NCBI GenBank assembly: GCA_035906255.1
Contig: JAMIFM010000010.1
Span: forward strand, 186,001-250,000
From: SB11 sp035906255
GTDB lineage: Bacteria > Bacteroidota > Bacteroidia > UBA8524
Reading direction: 5' to 3'
DNA length: 64,000 nucleotides
A model generated the notes under the pieces. That model made no database searches, had not been told where the DNA came from, and was given only the letters and a program-made list of their open reading frames with translations. Positions 9,449 to 17,449 of the stretch are shown in pieces; the stretch's first letter is position 1, and each line of letters begins with the position of its first letter. The position numbers were made by a program, and so were the translations under genes.

Positions 9449-10867
9449 GTGGCTTTGAAGAAATTTCAATCGTTGGCACAGGTACGTGCTGAAATCAGCG
9501 CAGGCAACCTTACCTGTGTTGATTTGGTGCGCTATTATTTGCAACGCACCGAAGAGAAAAAACACCTGAATGCTTTGTTGGAAGTATATGCCGACGAAGC
9601 TTTGCAACATGCTGCCCAAGTGGACGAGAAGCTGAAAAGCGGTACCGCAGGAAAGCTGGCAGGTATGGTGCTGGTGCTAAAAGACAATATTTGTTTTAAA
9701 GGCCACAAGGTGAGTGCTTCCAGTAAAATACTGGAGGGTTTTACTTCGCTGTATTCTTCAACCGTTACTGAGCGGCTGCTGGCTGAAGACTGTATAATAC
9801 TGGGTCGTGCCAATTGCGATGAATTTGCAATGGGTGCCAGTAATGAAAACAGTGCTTACGGAGCGGTATTAAACGATTTAGATAACACCCGTGTGTCGGG
9901 CGGTTCATCAGGCGGTTCGGCAGTTGCCGTGCAGGCCGATTTGTGTTTGGCTGCTTTGGGTAGCGATACGGGCGGTTCAGTACGTCAGCCTGCTGCATTT
10001 ACAGGCTTGTACGGGTACAAGCCAACGTATGGTATGGTATCGCGCTGGGGTTTATTGGCGTATGCTTCATCATTAGACCAAGTTAGTCCCATCACATCAA
10101 GCGTTAGCGATATGCAGGCAATTATGGATGTAATTGCAGGGCCTGATGAGTTTGATGCAACACTTACGCAACAACCTGCTCCCGAATTTATCCTTCCTGC
10201 CGATACAGGCAAGAAACGTATAGCCTATATCAGCCAAACCCTTTCATCAGATGGGGTGAGTGCGGATATTAAAAACGGTACATTAGCTCTTATTGAAAAG
10301 CTAAAGCAAGAAGGCCACACGGTTGAGGCGGTTGATTTTCCGCTGATTGACCAAATGGTGCCTTGCTATTATGTGCTAACCACTGCTGAGGCAAGCAGCA
10401 ATCTTTCGCGCTACCAAGGCTTGCAGTATGGCTACCGCAGCCCCAACGCCACTGATTTAGATAGTACGTTTAAAAAATCGCGTAGCGAAGGATTTGGTAA
10501 AGAAGTGCAACGCCGTATTATGCTGGGTACTTTTGTACTTTCGGCAGGATATTACGATGCTTATTATACCAAAGCCCAAAAGGTGCGCCGCATTGTGCAG
10601 CAAAAAACCAACGAGATTTTAAGCAAGTACGATTTTATACTATCGCCAACAACTCCTACACCTGCGTTTAAAATAGGGGATAAAGCCGCCGATCCTGTGG
10701 CCATGTACCTTGCTGATATATTCACAGTACAAGCTCCTTTGGCAGGTATCCCTGCTATATCCGTTCCCGCAGGCACTGATGCAAGTGGAATGCCTTGGGG
10801 CATCCAGCTTATGTCGGCCAAAAACAGCGATGCACAACTGCTTGCATTTGCGGCTGCAATAAATTAA
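9449..10867 (+). CDS. gatA: Glutamyl/aspartyl-tRNA amidotransferase subunit A
   Basis: 472 residues from a GTG start (9449). GatA hydrolyses glutamine and passes ammonia to GatB, which converts Glu-tRNA(Gln) or Asp-tRNA(Asn) to the amidated form. The amidase-signature Ser-cisSer-Lys triad is visible: Lys in MVLVLKDNICFKG (about residue 77), and the Ser pair in RVSGGSSGGSAVAV plus GSDTGGSVRQPA (about residues 150-178). The region PAISVPAG near the end is also typical. GatB and GatC are not adjacent, as is common in this phylum. Confidence 0.96.
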   Translation: MALKKFQSLAQVRAEISAGNLTCVDLVRYYLQRTEEKKHLNALLEVYADEALQHAAQVDEKLKSGTAGKLAGMVLVLKDNICFKGHKVSASSKILEGFTSLYSSTVTERLLAEDCIILGRANCDEFAMGASNENSAYGAVLNDLDNTRVSGGSSGGSAVAVQADLCLAALGSDTGGSVRQPAAFTGLYGYKPTYGMVSRWGLLAYASSLDQVSPITSSVSDMQAIMDVIAGPDEFDATLTQQPAPEFILPADTGKKRIAYISQTLSSDGVSADIKNGTLALIEKLKQEGHTVEAVDFPLIDQMVPCYYVLTTAEASSNLSRYQGLQYGYRSPNATDLDSTFKKSRSEGFGKEVQRRIMLGTFVLSAGYYDAYYTKAQKVRRIVQQKTNEILSKYDFILSPTTPTPAFKIGDKAADPVAMYLADIFTVQAPLAGIPAISVPAGTDASGMPWGIQLMSAKNSDAQLLAFAAAIN

Positions 10868-10927
10868 TGTTAAAAACTATTTTACCTTTTCTACCGTTTA
10901 GGTATTAAATCTGCAATAGATACCCTG

Positions 10928-12118
10928 ATGCGTTTTTTTAAATATACTGCCTACCTTGTTTTGTGGTGCTTAATCCCTGCTGCTGCAACTGCACAAACAG
11001 ATTATGCCAACAGGCTTGCCACCATTCCCGATGTTAATATTAAATACAATACCGTTGTTGACGGTTATATTAATGAGTTGCTACGCACACCCAACAGTGC
11101 AGCACAGGCATTGGGCAGGTACATTTATTATAAACCCGTTATAGATTCTATGTTGACCCAATACGGTGTCCCTTCATCTGTTGGGTTGATGGTGCTGGGC
11201 AGTAGTATGGCCGATTGCACATACGGTGATGCTGAAGGATATGCAGGGCCTTGGGCAATGTCTTACAATGTTGGGCGTTTGTGGGATTTGAAAATGAACA
11301 CATACGTGGATGAGCGCAGGGACTTGGCAAAATCTTCTTTTGCCGCAGCCAAGTGTATGAAAGAGTTAAGGTTTTTGTATAACTCACCCGACCTTGCTCT
11401 TGCCGCATTTGCCACCAATACAACCACTATTAATAAATACATCCGCCTTGCGGGTAACAAGTTTGATTATTGGGGGATGTACGATAGTCTTCCCAAAGCT
11501 GCCCAAAAAATTGTTCCATCGTTTTTAGCCGCCGTTTATTTGTACCACTTCCATGCAGAGCATGGTATATCACCCATTGCATACAACCCGCCTGCATACG
11601 ATACGGTATCGGTAAATAAATGGCAATCGTTTGATGAAATGGCCACAGTGCTTAATACCTCAAGCAAGGAACTAAAAGAATTAAACCCTGAGTTTAAACA
11701 AGGTATTGTGCCTACTTCACGCGTGCCTTATGTGATAAAGCTGCCGTTAAAAAGCAAACAACACTTTAATAAGCTGGATGCGTTAGACTTTAAACCATAC
11801 AACACCAATCCGTACATAGAGAAAGTACCGGAGCTTGAGAATAAGAACTTGCCTATACGAAAGGACTCTGACAGTACTGAAAAAACTGCTGCTGCAAATA
11901 CTCCGCAAGGCTCTAAGCAAGCAGAACCTGAAACAACATCCGTTAAAGAAACACAAAGCGATACCGTTACACACGTTGTTGCAAAAGGGGAAGGTTTGGG
12001 TACAATTGCCCAAAAATATGGTGTGAAGGTGGATGATATTAAAAAATGGAACAACCTGAAAGGCTTTAGCATATTCCCCAATCAAAAACTGGTTATATAT
12101 ACCGGAAAGGCTAAGTAA
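10928..12118 (+). CDS. Lytic transglycosylase-like (catalytic Glu not conserved) protein with LysM
   Basis: 396 residues. A signal peptide (residues 1-23, ending in ATAQ) precedes an SLT/MltD-like helical domain (about residues 55-200), an imperfect LysM-like segment (about 227-262), a low-complexity linker rich in Glu, Thr and Ser, and a clear C-terminal LysM domain (residues about 345-392, THVVAKGEGLGTIAQKYGV). In MltD-type enzymes the catalytic Glu sits in a P-x-x-E-S motif; the equivalent stretch here reads MVLGSSMADCTY, with Ser in place of Glu, followed by GYAGPWAM for the usual AGLWQ. The periplasmic peptidoglycan-binding role is secure; catalysis is doubtful. Confidence 0.8.
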   Translation: MRFFKYTAYLVLWCLIPAAATAQTDYANRLATIPDVNIKYNTVVDGYINELLRTPNSAAQALGRYIYYKPVIDSMLTQYGVPSSVGLMVLGSSMADCTYGDAEGYAGPWAMSYNVGRLWDLKMNTYVDERRDLAKSSFAAAKCMKELRFLYNSPDLALAAFATNTTTINKYIRLAGNKFDYWGMYDSLPKAAQKIVPSFLAAVYLYHFHAEHGISPIAYNPPAYDTVSVNKWQSFDEMATVLNTSSKELKELNPEFKQGIVPTSRVPYVIKLPLKSKQHFNKLDALDFKPYNTNPYIEKVPELENKNLPIRKDSDSTEKTAAANTPQGSKQAEPETTSVKETQSDTVTHVVAKGEGLGTIAQKYGVKVDDIKKWNNLKGFSIFPNQKLVIYTGKAK

Positions 12119-12169
12119 CCTCACGATTCTAAAACATATACATTTGCAAGTAGTATATTTGTTTGCAAC

Positions 12170-12811
12170 ATGGATAATATCACCCCAAAAGAACGCATAC
12201 TAAAAAAAATAAGGGCGGGGTTGTTGTATAAAACACCCAACAAACACCCCGAAATTGACCTTGAGCATAGTGTGTATGAGGATATTACCGACCCCTTGCC
12301 TGAGGTGTTTGCCAAAAACCTTTCGTTGGCAGGAGGCAAATTTGTGTTTTGCCACAGCAAGTACGATTTTATTGATAGTTTGATTGACCTGCTTGAAAAC
12401 AAAAAGTGGGACAACTTGTATTGCTGGGACAAGGAACTAAAAGCCGATTTAGAAGATATTGAGCAGGAGTTTGTACGTACTACCAACAATTTAGAGAATG
12501 CGCAGGCATCACTTACTACCTGCGAGTGTTTGGTAGCGCGTACGGGCACAGTTGTAACCAGTTCGCTAAAAAACAGCCGCAGTTTAGTGGCCGTTCCTCA
12601 GGCACATATTGTGGTTGCTTGGATGAACCAGATAGTGCCGGATATAAAAGACGGGCTGAAAACCCTTAACAACCGCTACGGAAAAAAACTTCCATCGGCC
12701 ATTAATTTTATTACAGGACCCAGCCGCACGGCCGATATTGAAATGCAATTGGTAACAGGGGTACACGGCCCCAAAGAGTTGTATGTGTTTTTAATAAATG
12801 CTAAGAAATAA
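12170..12811 (+). CDS. LUD-domain protein (LutC/YkgG family)
   Basis: 213 residues. The LUD fold is shown by the segments CECLVARTGTVVTSS, LVAVPQAHIVVAW and FITGPSRTADIEMQLVTGVHGPKELYVFL; GPSRTADIE with GVHGP is the family signature. LutC works with LutA and LutB in iron-sulfur-dependent lactate oxidation. LutA and LutB are not adjacent, so the substrate is uncertain. lpxH starts 21 bases downstream. A possible -7 box (TATATTTG, 12154-12161) lies just upstream of the ATG. Confidence 0.88.
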   Translation: MDNITPKERILKKIRAGLLYKTPNKHPEIDLEHSVYEDITDPLPEVFAKNLSLAGGKFVFCHSKYDFIDSLIDLLENKKWDNLYCWDKELKADLEDIEQEFVRTTNNLENAQASLTTCECLVARTGTVVTSSLKNSRSLVAVPQAHIVVAWMNQIVPDIKDGLKTLNNRYGKKLPSAINFITGPSRTADIEMQLVTGVHGPKELYVFLINAKK

Positions 12812-12832
12812 AACGGCTTCTATATATCTATT

Positions 12833-13594
12833 TTGACAACACTTCCCACTGATAAGAAAGTTTATTTCGCTTCCGATTTTCACCTCGGCGTACCCGATTA
12901 TGATAAAAGTTTGGTGCGTGAACGCCGTTTGGTAGCGTGGTTGGAAAGCATTAAACACGATGCTGCCGAAATATACTTAGTAGGTGATTTGTTTGATTTT
13001 TGGTTTGAATATAAAACCGTAATTCCTAAATATTATACCCGTTTGTTGGGTAAACTGGCTGAATTGCGTGATATGGGCATTCCCATTACATTTTTTACAG
13101 GTAACCATGATATGTGGATGTTCGGCTACTTTGAAAAGGAGTTGGGCATACCTGTAATACGCCAGCCTATCGAACGCTTAATAAACGGTAAGAAATTTTA
13201 CATAGCGCACGGCGACGGGCTTGGTCCCGGCGACTACGGGTATAAATTTATAAAAAAGGTATTTGCCAGCAAGTTGTGCCAGTGGGCATTCCGTTGGCTG
13301 CACCCTGATATAGGAATAGGCATTGCAAACTACTTTAGCCACAGCAGCCGCAAAGCCAATGGCGAAAAAGACTATGTGTTTTTGGGAGAGGATAATGAGT
13401 GGCTGGTGATATACAGTCGCGATATACTAAAAACTACCCACCACGATTATTTTATATACGGACACCGTCATTTACCGATGGATATTGAGCTTCAACCCGG
13501 TAGCAGGTACATAAACCTTGGCGATTGGATTAAACATTTTACTTACGCCGTTTTTGACGGTGAGAAAGTGGAACTTAAAGAGTTTGCGGGATAG
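12833..13594 (+). CDS. lpxH: UDP-2,3-diacylglucosamine diphosphatase
   Basis: 253 residues from a TTG start. LpxH hydrolyses UDP-2,3-diacylglucosamine to lipid X in lipid A synthesis on the inner face of the cytoplasmic membrane. The calcineurin-like metallophosphatase motifs are all present: SDFHLGV (DxH), YLVGDLFDFWFEY (GDxxD), FTGNHDMWMF (GNHD), YIAHGDGLGPGDYG (HGD) and FIYGHRHLP (GHxH). The start is a TTG, with MTTLPTDKKVYFASDFHLG following; no ATG precedes the first motif in frame. It follows the LUD gene closely. Confidence 0.93.
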   Translation: MTTLPTDKKVYFASDFHLGVPDYDKSLVRERRLVAWLESIKHDAAEIYLVGDLFDFWFEYKTVIPKYYTRLLGKLAELRDMGIPITFFTGNHDMWMFGYFEKELGIPVIRQPIERLINGKKFYIAHGDGLGPGDYGYKFIKKVFASKLCQWAFRWLHPDIGIGIANYFSHSSRKANGEKDYVFLGEDNEWLVIYSRDILKTTHHDYFIYGHRHLPMDIELQPGSRYINLGDWIKHFTYAVFDGEKVELKEFAG

Positions 13595-13718
13595 TCCTCC
13601 TCCTCAATCCTCCTCTTAAGGGGGACATTACAGGGCAAACCTTTTTCATAATCATTTATCGGATATTCATAATTAAACGTCGTTCTATATTCCCCTTTGG
13701 AGGGGTAGGGAGGAAGAT
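13595..13718. repeat. MITE-like inverted-repeat element
   Basis: About 124 bases lie between imperfect terminal inverted repeats. The left end (13595-13626) is a run of TCCTCC blocks ending in CTTAAGGGGGA; the right end (13691-13718) reads as TTCCCCTTTGGAGGGG followed by TAGGGAGGAAG. The reverse complement of the right end aligns with the left over about 25 bases with several mismatches. The interior is AT-rich and has no open frame. It sits directly after the lpxH stop codon. No transposase is present, so it would be non-autonomous. Such C/T-rich to G/A-rich palindromes are familiar intergenic repeats in this phylum. Confidence 0.55.
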
Positions 13719-13962
13719 ATTTTCATTCGTTTTTAATAAAAATTTCAATTACTACCCAACCTTTTATAAAAAACACTCGTGTATAAGGTTGAAAGCAGAA
13801 AATATATAGCAACGTCAAAGCCCGAATGTTTGTCCTGCTGTTAGGTTAAATATTAAGGCATTGCAGATTTGGCAGCTATTGTATGTTTTTTTGCTTTGGG
13901 ATACGGCAGAAGTTTGGTTTTTTTGAACGTTATCTTTTGTAACTGTACTTGTGTTGAGTAAG

Positions 13963-14057
13963 TACAGCAATGAGATACTACGTTATAACAACATGATTTT
14001 TATGGCAGGGGTATGCTGTACCCCTACTTTTTACTACTTTAGTACCTTATTGCTGTA
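13963..14057 (+). promoter_or_regulatory. Structured leader upstream of the ECF sigma gene
   Basis: An inverted repeat of 17 bases with two mismatches (13963-13979 and 14041-14057) encloses a second hairpin, AGGGGTA-TGCTG-TACCCCT (14007-14025), followed by CTTTTT. The right arm ends nine bases before the sigma-factor ATG at 14067. Between 13719 and 13962 I see no gene or clear signal. The element could be a 5' leader that limits ribosome access, a terminator, or an operator; sequence alone does not decide. Confidence 0.4.
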
Positions 14058-14066
14058 AACCCCTTG

Positions 14067-14645
14067 ATGCACATAACTAAAGACCTACTAACCAAGTGCA
14101 TGGATAACGACCGAAAAGCCCAGTTAGAGCTTTACAAGGTATGTTACTCCTTTATTATGCGCATTTGTTACAGGTATTATACATCAGTGGATGATGCAAA
14201 AGTGGCACACAACGAGAGTTTTTTGAAGATAGTGATGAACCTTAATAAATACAAAGGGGATGCACCTATTGAGACTTGGATAAGAAGGATTACCATTAAC
14301 ACGATTATTGATAATTACAGGAAAGACAAGAAACTGAAGGAGACTATAGAATTTGCAGATGTAACCGACCCTTCTTTTAAAGAAGAACCGCCCGAAGAGA
14401 ATGAAGCGGAGATGAAACTGCAAACGGAAGATTTATACAGATTGATACAATTACTACCCCCCATGTGCCGCAAAGTATTTAACTTGTATGTGGTGGATGG
14501 GTATAACCACAAAGAGATTGGTGAATTGCTGGGGATTTCGGAAGGAACCTCAAAATCGCAGTTGTTTGATGCACGCAAAAAACTGCAAGCCATGATAAAA
14601 GAGTATTACAAGCCAAAAGCTGCAAGAAATGAACAGGCTGAGTAA
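14067..14645 (+). CDS. ECF-type RNA polymerase sigma factor (sigma-70 family)
   Basis: 192 residues from ATG 14067 (a TTG one codon earlier is also in frame). Region 2 is at about residues 20-95 (YSFIMRICYRYYTSVDDAKV, then YKGDAPIETWIRRITINTII). Region 4 is at about 125-180 (LYRLIQLLPPMCRKVFNLYV, then HKEIGELLGISEGTSKSQL), the helix-turn-helix that reads the -35 element. No sigma-1.1 or region 3 is present, so it is group 4 (ECF). Its last 17 bases overlap the next gene, which encodes a membrane-anchored protein in the place where an anti-sigma factor is expected. Confidence 0.94.
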   Translation: MHITKDLLTKCMDNDRKAQLELYKVCYSFIMRICYRYYTSVDDAKVAHNESFLKIVMNLNKYKGDAPIETWIRRITINTIIDNYRKDKKLKETIEFADVTDPSFKEEPPEENEAEMKLQTEDLYRLIQLLPPMCRKVFNLYVVDGYNHKEIGELLGISEGTSKSQLFDARKKLQAMIKEYYKPKAARNEQAE

Positions 14646-16116
14646 GAACGAAGAAGAAATACGCAAACAGCTAAACGAGCAAGAGTTTGTTTTTGACGAA
14701 GCCCAATGGGCCGGAGCAGAAGCGTTGCTTGACCGTGAAATGCCCGTTGAACGTAAAAAGAAAAAACGTTTTGTATGGCTTTGGCTATTGCCGTTGCTTG
14801 CTTTGCTGGGCATTGGCGGATGGTTGGGTTATACCCGCAGCAACGAATTGTTTCAACTTGACAACCGCAAAGCAACGGTTGATTCTTTAAAAACTGAAAC
14901 ACCCGTATTAAGCGGAAGTGAAACGTCTTCTACAGATTATTATATCACCGAAGAGGCAGGTGATACCAGTTATTCTTACGATGGAGACGGGATTGAGGAT
15001 ACTCCCCAAGAATATGAAGTACAAGGCGGGCCTCCCGCTTTAATGGCTGCCCAATTATCAAAACAGAACGGTACAGAAAAAAAGACAACCTCTCAAAAAA
15101 ATGTTGGTGGGCAAAACGGCGGCGGCCAATCAACACAAAATACTAAACAAACAGATGGAGGGGCAAATAAGGGGGATGGCAACGGCGATGATAGTTCAAC
15201 TCCGCTGTTAGCCAAAGGAAACGACTCCGAAAGAAAAAACAATAAAAATGCCGACAATGGTGGTGGCTCAGAACCACCGGCAACGATGAAACCGATGGAG
15301 GATAAGGGAAGTAAACAAGAAACACAGCCTGTTACAATCCCTCAAACGAAAGAAGAGGGAATAAAAGACGAGCCTCAACAATCTGCCCCAACTGCCAAAG
15401 CTGCTGCACCTGATAAAACAGATAGTACGGCACAAAAAACAGCTGCGACAGACACCGCATCAACCAAAAAGAATAAAAAAGACAGAGAACCTGTGTTTCT
15501 TAAAAACTCTATCAGCCCTATGGTAATGGCAGGGTATTACAGGATTATAAACTCCGCAGCAAACGATTTTGCTATTATGCCTTATTACGGGTTGTTTTAT
15601 AACCGTTACCTCACATCAAAACTGCAATTGGGGGCAGGTGTAGGATATACTGCTACTAATGTTGAAGGGTTAAACAAAGTATATAGCAGTGAAACATACT
15701 CGTTTGGGGTGCAACGCGACCAAACAACTATTGGTACCCAAAAGTTGTATTATATTGATATTCCTATAGTAGCCCGCTATTCGCCCATACCTGCCTTTAG
15801 TTTGGTGGGCGGTTTTAGTGCAGGGTATCTTATTAATACCAAAAACACTATAGCCCAAGAAAGCTATGGAAGTTTAGCAGGACATAGCAGCAATGCCCCA
15901 ACTGCTGCCAATGCCTACAGACAAGGTATCAGTGATTGGAACTGGCAGTGGCAATTGGGGGTTGAGGGTAACTTCTTTAAAAACAGGCTCCACCTTGGAT
16001 TTTTAACTACTAACGGGTTTTCTGATATTACCGTAAACGGGTACTACAACAACTCGGTTTTTGATAGGACACGACGCATACAGTTATACATACGCTATGA
16101 TGTTATCAGGTTTTAA
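14629..16116 (+). CDS. Anti-sigma-like inner-membrane protein with C-terminal outer-membrane beta-barrel
   Basis: 495 residues. The N-terminus (1-45) is cytoplasmic, charged and helical, with FVFDEAQWAGAEALLD. One transmembrane helix follows (about 48-67, FVWLWLLPLLALLGIGGWLG) behind a Lys/Arg cluster. Residues about 75-285 are a low-complexity, Gln/Lys/Gly/Thr-rich linker. Residues about 290-495 have the alternating aromatic pattern of an outer-membrane barrel (YGLFYNRYLTSKLQLGAGVG) and end in RYDVIRF, with the C-terminal Phe expected of BAM substrates. Gene order and overlap with the sigma factor suggest an anti-sigma role for the N-terminus. One chain anchored in both membranes would be unusual; the linker is long enough to cross the periplasm. 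Confidence 0.8.
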   Translation: MNRLSKNEEEIRKQLNEQEFVFDEAQWAGAEALLDREMPVERKKKKRFVWLWLLPLLALLGIGGWLGYTRSNELFQLDNRKATVDSLKTETPVLSGSETSSTDYYITEEAGDTSYSYDGDGIEDTPQEYEVQGGPPALMAAQLSKQNGTEKKTTSQKNVGGQNGGGQSTQNTKQTDGGANKGDGNGDDSSTPLLAKGNDSERKNNKNADNGGGSEPPATMKPMEDKGSKQETQPVTIPQTKEEGIKDEPQQSAPTAKAAAPDKTDSTAQKTAATDTASTKKNKKDREPVFLKNSISPMVMAGYYRIINSAANDFAIMPYYGLFYNRYLTSKLQLGAGVGYTATNVEGLNKVYSSETYSFGVQRDQTTIGTQKLYYIDIPIVARYSPIPAFSLVGGFSAGYLINTKNTIAQESYGSLAGHSSNAPTAANAYRQGISDWNWQWQLGVEGNFFKNRLHLGFLTTNGFSDITVNGYYNNSVFDRTRRIQLYIRYDVIRF

Positions 16117-17266
16117 AAGATACCGCACTATAGCCGTTGTGCTATCGGCTTGCCTGCTCACACTTGCCAACTGCAAGCGTAGCGAAGAGCCTTTTAATGA
16201 TAAGAAGGAACCCCCTGTTTTTTCAATAAAAGGTACTGTAAGCGGTCAGCCTGTGCAAATGGTGGCAGGCGTTGACAGTTATTATTTATATACTTCATAC
16301 GCATTTGATAGTTCTGTTGATGCTTTTTCGTTTAGCGGAAATCTTAAAAGAACTAACTGTACTACCTGCAATCAATCCATCAAAATAACCATATACGACA
16401 GTATGCCCAATAGCGGCATCGACCCTGTGAATATAGGGCTTGCGCTAAGGGCAAAAAATTATCACTATCACGGCCCGCAGCAAGTAGTATCTAAAACGTA
16501 TAAATACAATTTTGTTGCTGAGGTGCAAGGATATGTTAACCCCTCCTACAAATGGACATTTGGCCCCGGTGATTCGTCAAATTCAGCAGTATCTGCCCAT
16601 ACATTTACGGATACTTTGGGCAAGAATATATGTCTTACAGTTACCGACCAATTTAACGGTTGCACCGATGCTGCGTGCAATAATGTGACACCTGCAACAA
16701 TAATGACTGATACCGCTACACCTGATTTTTCTTCGATGGTGGTTGTTGATACTGCGTATTTCAGTGCATCAAATGCAGGCCCTAATGTTATATATTCATG
16801 GAATTTTGGCGATACACGCACCGGAACAGGGTTGCAGCAACAGAATTCTTATGCAAGCCCCGGTGTTTATAATGTTTGCTTAACGGTTACCAGTACAGTT
16901 GGGGCATTTCAACCGAGGGTAATATGCAAAAAAGTTGCGTTTATGGATACCTCTAAAAAGTGCATGGTAAACTACTCTTATGGAGATTTGGTGGTAGATA
17001 GCGTAGTTACAGGGGTGAGCAAACTGTCAAAAGTTATTATAAACTATACTGATGATGCGGGCGAAGAATACGTGAGCGATTTTCAAAATCAGCCCCCCAC
17101 TTCTTTCTTTACGGTATTGGCTGCCCAACCTTATACAGTGAACGAGCGGGGCGAAAAAACATACCGCTTAACGCTTAATTTCAGGTGCAGGGTATTTAGT
17201 ACCTCTACCCCTAAATTTCACGATATTGACATTACTAACGGCGAAATAGCTGTCGCCTATCCGTAA
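16097..17266 (+). CDS. PKD-domain lipoprotein
   Basis: 389 residues from ATG 16097. The type II signal ends at the lipobox LANC (TIAVVLSACLLTLANCKRSEE). The body is about 365 residues: an N-terminal beta-rich part, then two PKD-like domains with YKWTFGPGD and YSWNFGDTR (about residues 153 and 234). It overlaps the barrel protein by 20 bases, so sigma factor, barrel protein and lipoprotein form one coupled operon. The first protein of the operon is regulatory and the other two are envelope proteins; this one is likely exposed on an outer-membrane leaflet. Exact role unknown. Confidence 0.85.
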   Translation: MMLSGFKRYRTIAVVLSACLLTLANCKRSEEPFNDKKEPPVFSIKGTVSGQPVQMVAGVDSYYLYTSYAFDSSVDAFSFSGNLKRTNCTTCNQSIKITIYDSMPNSGIDPVNIGLALRAKNYHYHGPQQVVSKTYKYNFVAEVQGYVNPSYKWTFGPGDSSNSAVSAHTFTDTLGKNICLTVTDQFNGCTDAACNNVTPATIMTDTATPDFSSMVVVDTAYFSASNAGPNVIYSWNFGDTRTGTGLQQQNSYASPGVYNVCLTVTSTVGAFQPRVICKKVAFMDTSKKCMVNYSYGDLVVDSVVTGVSKLSKVIINYTDDAGEEYVSDFQNQPPTSFFTVLAAQPYTVNERGEKTYRLTLNFRCRVFSTSTPKFHDIDITNGEIAVAYP

Positions 17267-17295
17267 GATTAAAGCTATAAAAACATTATAAAAGT

Positions 17296-17329
17296 AAGCC
17301 CGACCTTAACCAAGAGCCGGGCTTTTTTT
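17296..17329 (+). terminator. Intrinsic terminator after the sigma operon
   Basis: AGCCCG (17297-17302) pairs with CGGGCT (17318-17323), with seven T residues following from 17323. It lies 30 bases after the lipoprotein stop. Confidence 0.75.
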
Positions 17330-17449
17330 CTCACACACACTTGCGGGAGTTTATGAAAGGATAAGTTTCCCGCAGCCATACTTACGTTTATTTGGTTGGT
17401 TTGGATTTTAGAAAGTGAAATTTTTTAAACAGATAAGTATCTTGCCGCA

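Noticed and set aside
17330..17341. (AC)n run as another template-like element
   Set aside because: It follows a terminator, has no RT gene near it, and no surrounding stem.
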